Part shown: in pieces, positions 12,576 to 12,620 of the stretch
Layout: each line of letters begins with the position of its first letter
Numbering within the stretch: position 1 is the first letter of the stretch
Origin: Haemophilus paracuniculus
GTDB lineage: Bacteria; Pseudomonadota; Gammaproteobacteria; Enterobacterales; Pasteurellaceae
Length of the DNA: 12,620 nucleotides
Assembly (NCBI RefSeq): GCF_002015115.1
Contig: NZ_MUYA01000008.1
Span: 1-12,620 of the forward strand
Direction: 5' to 3'
Position numbers and translations under genes: made by a program
Notes under the pieces: model-generated
What the model saw: the letters and a program-made list of their open reading frames with translations, nothing else
Databases searched by the model: none
Told to the model about the DNA's origin: nothing

Positions 12576-12620
12576 AGCCGAGAGTTATCAAAAAGGTAAA
12601 ATCATTTTTTTATTCACTTT

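Overview
The window comes from a Pasteurellaceae-type gammaproteobacterium. The evidence is a thr-tyr-gly-thr tRNA cluster reading into tuf, a tmRNA whose tag reads ANDEQYALAA, CoaA and RpoH proteins close to the E. coli forms, and repeated copies of CAAGCGGT. That core matches the uptake signal (ACAAGCGGT) of the Actinobacillus/Mannheimia/H. ducreyi branch. I cannot name the species.

Core chromosome (1-3177): the minus strand carries the start of an EF-Tu gene (1-17), then tRNA-Thr(GGT), tRNA-Gly(TCC), tRNA-Tyr(GTA) and tRNA-Thr(TGT). All appear to be read from one strong stable-RNA-type promoter at 545-572. coaA (plus) and rpoH (minus) converge on a perfect hairpin built from inverted uptake sequences. 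ssrA (tmRNA) starts just beyond rpoH and reads the other way.

Integrated element (about 3178 to beyond 12620): a P4-type tyrosine integrase gene lies next to the 3' end of ssrA, behind a repeat-rich stretch that looks like attL plus arm sites. Next come a 625-base non-coding control region (AT-rich, with a 10-bp-phased repeat array), an AlpA-like regulator, and a three-gene cluster: a coiled-coil protein, a P2 gpN-type major capsid protein and a small Pro-rich protein. These are followed by a RelE toxin-antitoxin pair, an unknown 280-aa gene with an AT-rich core, a second AlpA/Xis-like protein joined to an Ogr/Delta zinc-finger activator, and an Ash/Icd-type gene overlapping a C4-like antisense-RNA and attenuator region. 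Two small genes come next, one apparently starting at AUA, and last a D5/P4-type SF3 helicase (replication) gene closed by a terminator. The right attachment site is not in the window.

Interpretation (inference): this is a P4-like phage satellite. It has integration, replication, immunity and late-gene-activation functions. No terminase, portal, tail or lysis genes are visible, yet it carries its own P2-family capsid gene with a coiled-coil partner in the place where a scaffold or size-determination factor might be expected. The most interesting possibility is a satellite that uses helper tails and packaging but supplies, or poisons, its own shell. The Ogr/Delta homologue could switch on helper late genes and perhaps the capsid operon, which has a candidate activator site upstream. 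The C4-like RNA would hold the downstream replication genes in check during the quiescent state.
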